DNA of 24,027 nt from Lachnospiraceae bacterium UBA7225 (GTDB taxonomy: Bacteria; Bacillota; Clostridia; Lachnospirales; Lachnospiraceae): positions 1 through 24,027 of the forward strand of contig DKTR01000058.1 in assembly GCA_002473385.1 (NCBI GenBank). The letters run 5' to 3'. Shown here piece after piece: positions 22,551 to 24,027 of the stretch; position 1 is the stretch's first letter; every line of letters begins with the position of its first letter. The notes under the pieces are model-generated. The model was not told the DNA's origin, made no database searches, and saw only the letters and a list, made by a program, of their open reading frames with translations. A program made the position numbers and the translations under genes.

Positions 22551-23811
22551 TTAGTGTTTCATAGAAATTGGGGTAGCTGATATTGACGCAGTCAGCACCG
22601 GTGATTTCGGTCTCGCCGTCAGCGGCAAGTGCAGCGATTGCAAAGCTCATGGCGATGCGGTGATCGAGATGGCTGTCGATGACAGCACCGTGCAGCGGTT
22701 GTCCGCCCCTGATGATCATGCCGTCATCGGCTGCCGTCACATGGGCGCCCATGGCGGTGAGATTTTTTACCATTACATCAATGCGGTTGGATTCCTTCAC
22801 CTTCAGCTCCTGGGCATCGCGGATCACTGTCGTTCCTTCTGCCATACAGGCGAGGACGGCGATGACCGGCAGTTCGTCAATGAGAGCAGGGATGATGCTG
22901 CCGCCGATGTCAGTACCGTGAAGTGTACTGTATTTTACCAGCAGGTCGGCAACCGGCTCGCCGCCGCTGATTTTTTTATTTAAGATAGAAATATCACCGC
23001 CCATATCGCGGACAACGCGCAGAATACCGTCGCGTGTGGGATTGATGCCGACATTTTGTATCAGAATTTCGGAACCGGGAATCATCAGTCCGGCGGCAAT
23101 AAAATATGCGGCGGAGGAGATGTCGCCAGGAACGGTAATCTTTTCAGCATGAAGTGCGGGATCCGGCAGGATCGTAGCAGTAGTGCCATGAGACTCAACG
23201 TCTGCGCCAAAGCCGGCAAGCATCAGTTCCGTGTGGTTGCGTGAAAGCTGCGGTTCCGTTACACTGGTCGGGGAATCGGCATAGAGACCGGCAAGCAGCA
23301 CGCAGGATTTTACCTGTGCGGACGCTACCGGGCTGCTGTAGTGAATGCCGTGCAGATGGCTTTTGCGGATGCAAAGCGGCGCGCAGCCATTATCCTTCAG
23401 GCTTACAATGTCTGCGCCCATCTGTGTCAGCGGCTCCATGATGCGCTTCATTGGGCGGCTCTGGATGGAGGAATCGCCATTTATGACCGAAGAAAAACGC
23501 TGCCCGGCGAGAATGCCGGAGATCAGACGGGTAGTGGTGCCGCTGTTTCCGGTGTCCAGCGTGTCCGCAGGTGCAGTCAGCCCGTGCAGCCCCTTCCCGT
23601 GGATCAGAATGCGCTCCGGGGTATTTTCGATATCAATGCCGAGCATGCGGAAGCAGCGGATCGTCGAAAGACAGTCTGCTCCCTGCAGAAAGTTGGTGAC
23701 CTCGGTTGTGCCTTCGGCAAGTGCACCGAACATGACGGCGCGGTGTGAGATAGACTTATCACCCGGAACGGTGATTTCTCCCTTTAAAGGAGCATGCTTT
23801 TTAAAAGTCAT
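22534..23811 (-). CDS. aroA: 3-phosphoshikimate 1-carboxyvinyltransferase (EPSP synthase), class II
   Basis: Sixth step of the shikimate pathway: transfers enolpyruvyl from PEP to shikimate-3-phosphate. Motifs: GDKSISHR with K19 and R24, TGNSGTTTRL, SRPMKRIMEPL, DELPVIAVLA, KVKESNRID and DHRIAMSFAIA. All four patterns used to recognise class II enzymes are present: GDKS, SAQVK, RNHTE and NPTR. At 425 residues the length is normal. The start is ATG at 23811 on the minus strand. It lies 8 bases downstream of the tyrA stop, so the two aromatic genes are co-transcribed. The 3' end overlaps capA by 4 bases. Confidence 0.97.
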   Translation of the reverse strand: MTFKKHAPLKGEITVPGDKSISHRAVMFGALAEGTTEVTNFLQGADCLSTIRCFRMLGIDIENTPERILIHGKGLHGLTAPADTLDTGNSGTTTRLISGILAGQRFSSVINGDSSIQSRPMKRIMEPLTQMGADIVSLKDNGCAPLCIRKSHLHGIHYSSPVASAQVKSCVLLAGLYADSPTSVTEPQLSRNHTELMLAGFGADVESHGTTATILPDPALHAEKITVPGDISSAAYFIAAGLMIPGSEILIQNVGINPTRDGILRVVRDMGGDISILNKKISGGEPVADLLVKYSTLHGTDIGGSIIPALIDELPVIAVLACMAEGTTVIRDAQELKVKESNRIDVMVKNLTAMGAHVTAADDGMIIRGGQPLHGAVIDSHLDHRIAMSFAIAALAADGETEITGADCVNISYPNFYETLKALMV

Positions 23812-23819
23812 GGGAAAAC

Positions 23820-24027
23820 CTACCTTTCGTATACTGTGTAGCGGTATCTGCGCAGCAGCTCCACTGATTTTTTCAGGGATTCTTCATCGTAAAATTCTAC
23901 GCGCAGCACAGCTTCCTCAAATTCCCGGTTATGTACGATGCCGATATTGCGAAGGCTGATGCCGCTGCTTGCGAGAATTGTGGCCAGGGTGGCGATACCG
24001 CCTGCTTCATCCACCATATCGCAGTAG
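23820..24027 (-). CDS. tyrA: prephenate dehydrogenase, C-terminal ACT domain only (cut by window edge)
   Basis: Only the last 68 or so residues are inside the window, and the reading frame stays open to the right edge. The sequence DEAGGIATLATILASSGIS, followed by LRNIGIVHN and an alternating strand-helix pattern, is an ACT regulatory domain, which binds an amino acid such as tyrosine. Prephenate dehydrogenases of many Firmicutes end in an ACT domain and are encoded directly upstream of aroA, which is the arrangement here (8 bases apart). The catalytic part is not visible, so the name rests on the ACT domain plus context. Another ACT-ended aromatic enzyme is possible. Confidence 0.72.
   Translation of the reverse strand, partial: YCDMVDEAGGIATLATILASSGISLRNIGIVHNREFEEAVLRVEFYDEESLKKSVELLRRYRYTVYER

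Noticed and set aside
1..24027. Mobile elements, phage genes, CRISPR arrays or tRNA genes
   Set aside because: I found no transposase, integrase, regularly spaced repeats or cloverleaf-like sequence; apart from the left edge there is no sign of recent insertion.

Overview
The window reads as chromosome of a low-to-moderate GC Firmicute, most likely a Lachnospiraceae-type clostridium. This is inferred from protein style, strong AGGAGG-like ribosome binding sites, an ECF-type PanT, class II AroA, and TyrA with a C-terminal ACT domain next to aroA. Genes are packed tightly. The longest gene-free stretch is about 210 bases, and I see no rRNA, tRNA, CRISPR array or insertion sequence.

Layout. (1) 1-5330, + strand: the 3' part of comEC, whose conserved SGLH region is broken near the left edge, then dgt, dnaG and trmK. 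This is a macromolecular-synthesis locus from which rpoD/sigA is missing between dnaG and trmK. (2) 5341-9426: a promoter, then coaBC, the ECF pantothenate S-component panT and type III pantothenate kinase coaX, a coenzyme A salvage cluster. A ROK-family regulator overlaps the coaX end by 10 bp, and a strong terminator closes the unit. (3) 9446-12762: an extended -10 promoter with an inverted repeat just downstream, then a long class II aldolase, a phosphofructokinase with the PPi-dependent signature, and a divergent triosephosphate isomerase paralogue. (4) 12763-17117: a structured leader, then a divergent LarA-family (nickel-pincer racemase/epimerase) protein and an SsuABC/TauABC-like ABC transporter (permease, ATPase, binding protein), ended by a strong terminator. 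(5) 17118-21103: a palindrome-rich leader, then an intracellular DUF4838 glycosidase-like protein, a NagB-like protein with altered catalytic residues, and a canonical NagA. (6) 21104-22537: a tandem-repeat promoter and a membrane-anchored CapA-like protein. (7) 22534-24027, - strand: aroA and the ACT-domain end of tyrA, convergent with capA. The two stop codons overlap inside a hairpin.

How it may work together (inference). Regions 3 and 5 lay out a route from N-acetylamino-sugar phosphate to fructose-6-P (NagA, NagB-like), then to fructose-1,6-bisphosphate with PPi, then to triose phosphates. A ROK regulator sits immediately upstream and a possible hexosaminidase-like DUF4838 protein sits at the head. 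Region 4 pairs a LarA-type 2-hydroxy-acid racemase/epimerase homologue with a transporter of the sulfonate/nitrate type, so uptake and stereochemical conversion of a hydroxy acid or similar anion is a plausible but untested role. The least-described parts are the larA-like/transporter operon and the DUF4838 - NagB-like - NagA operon.
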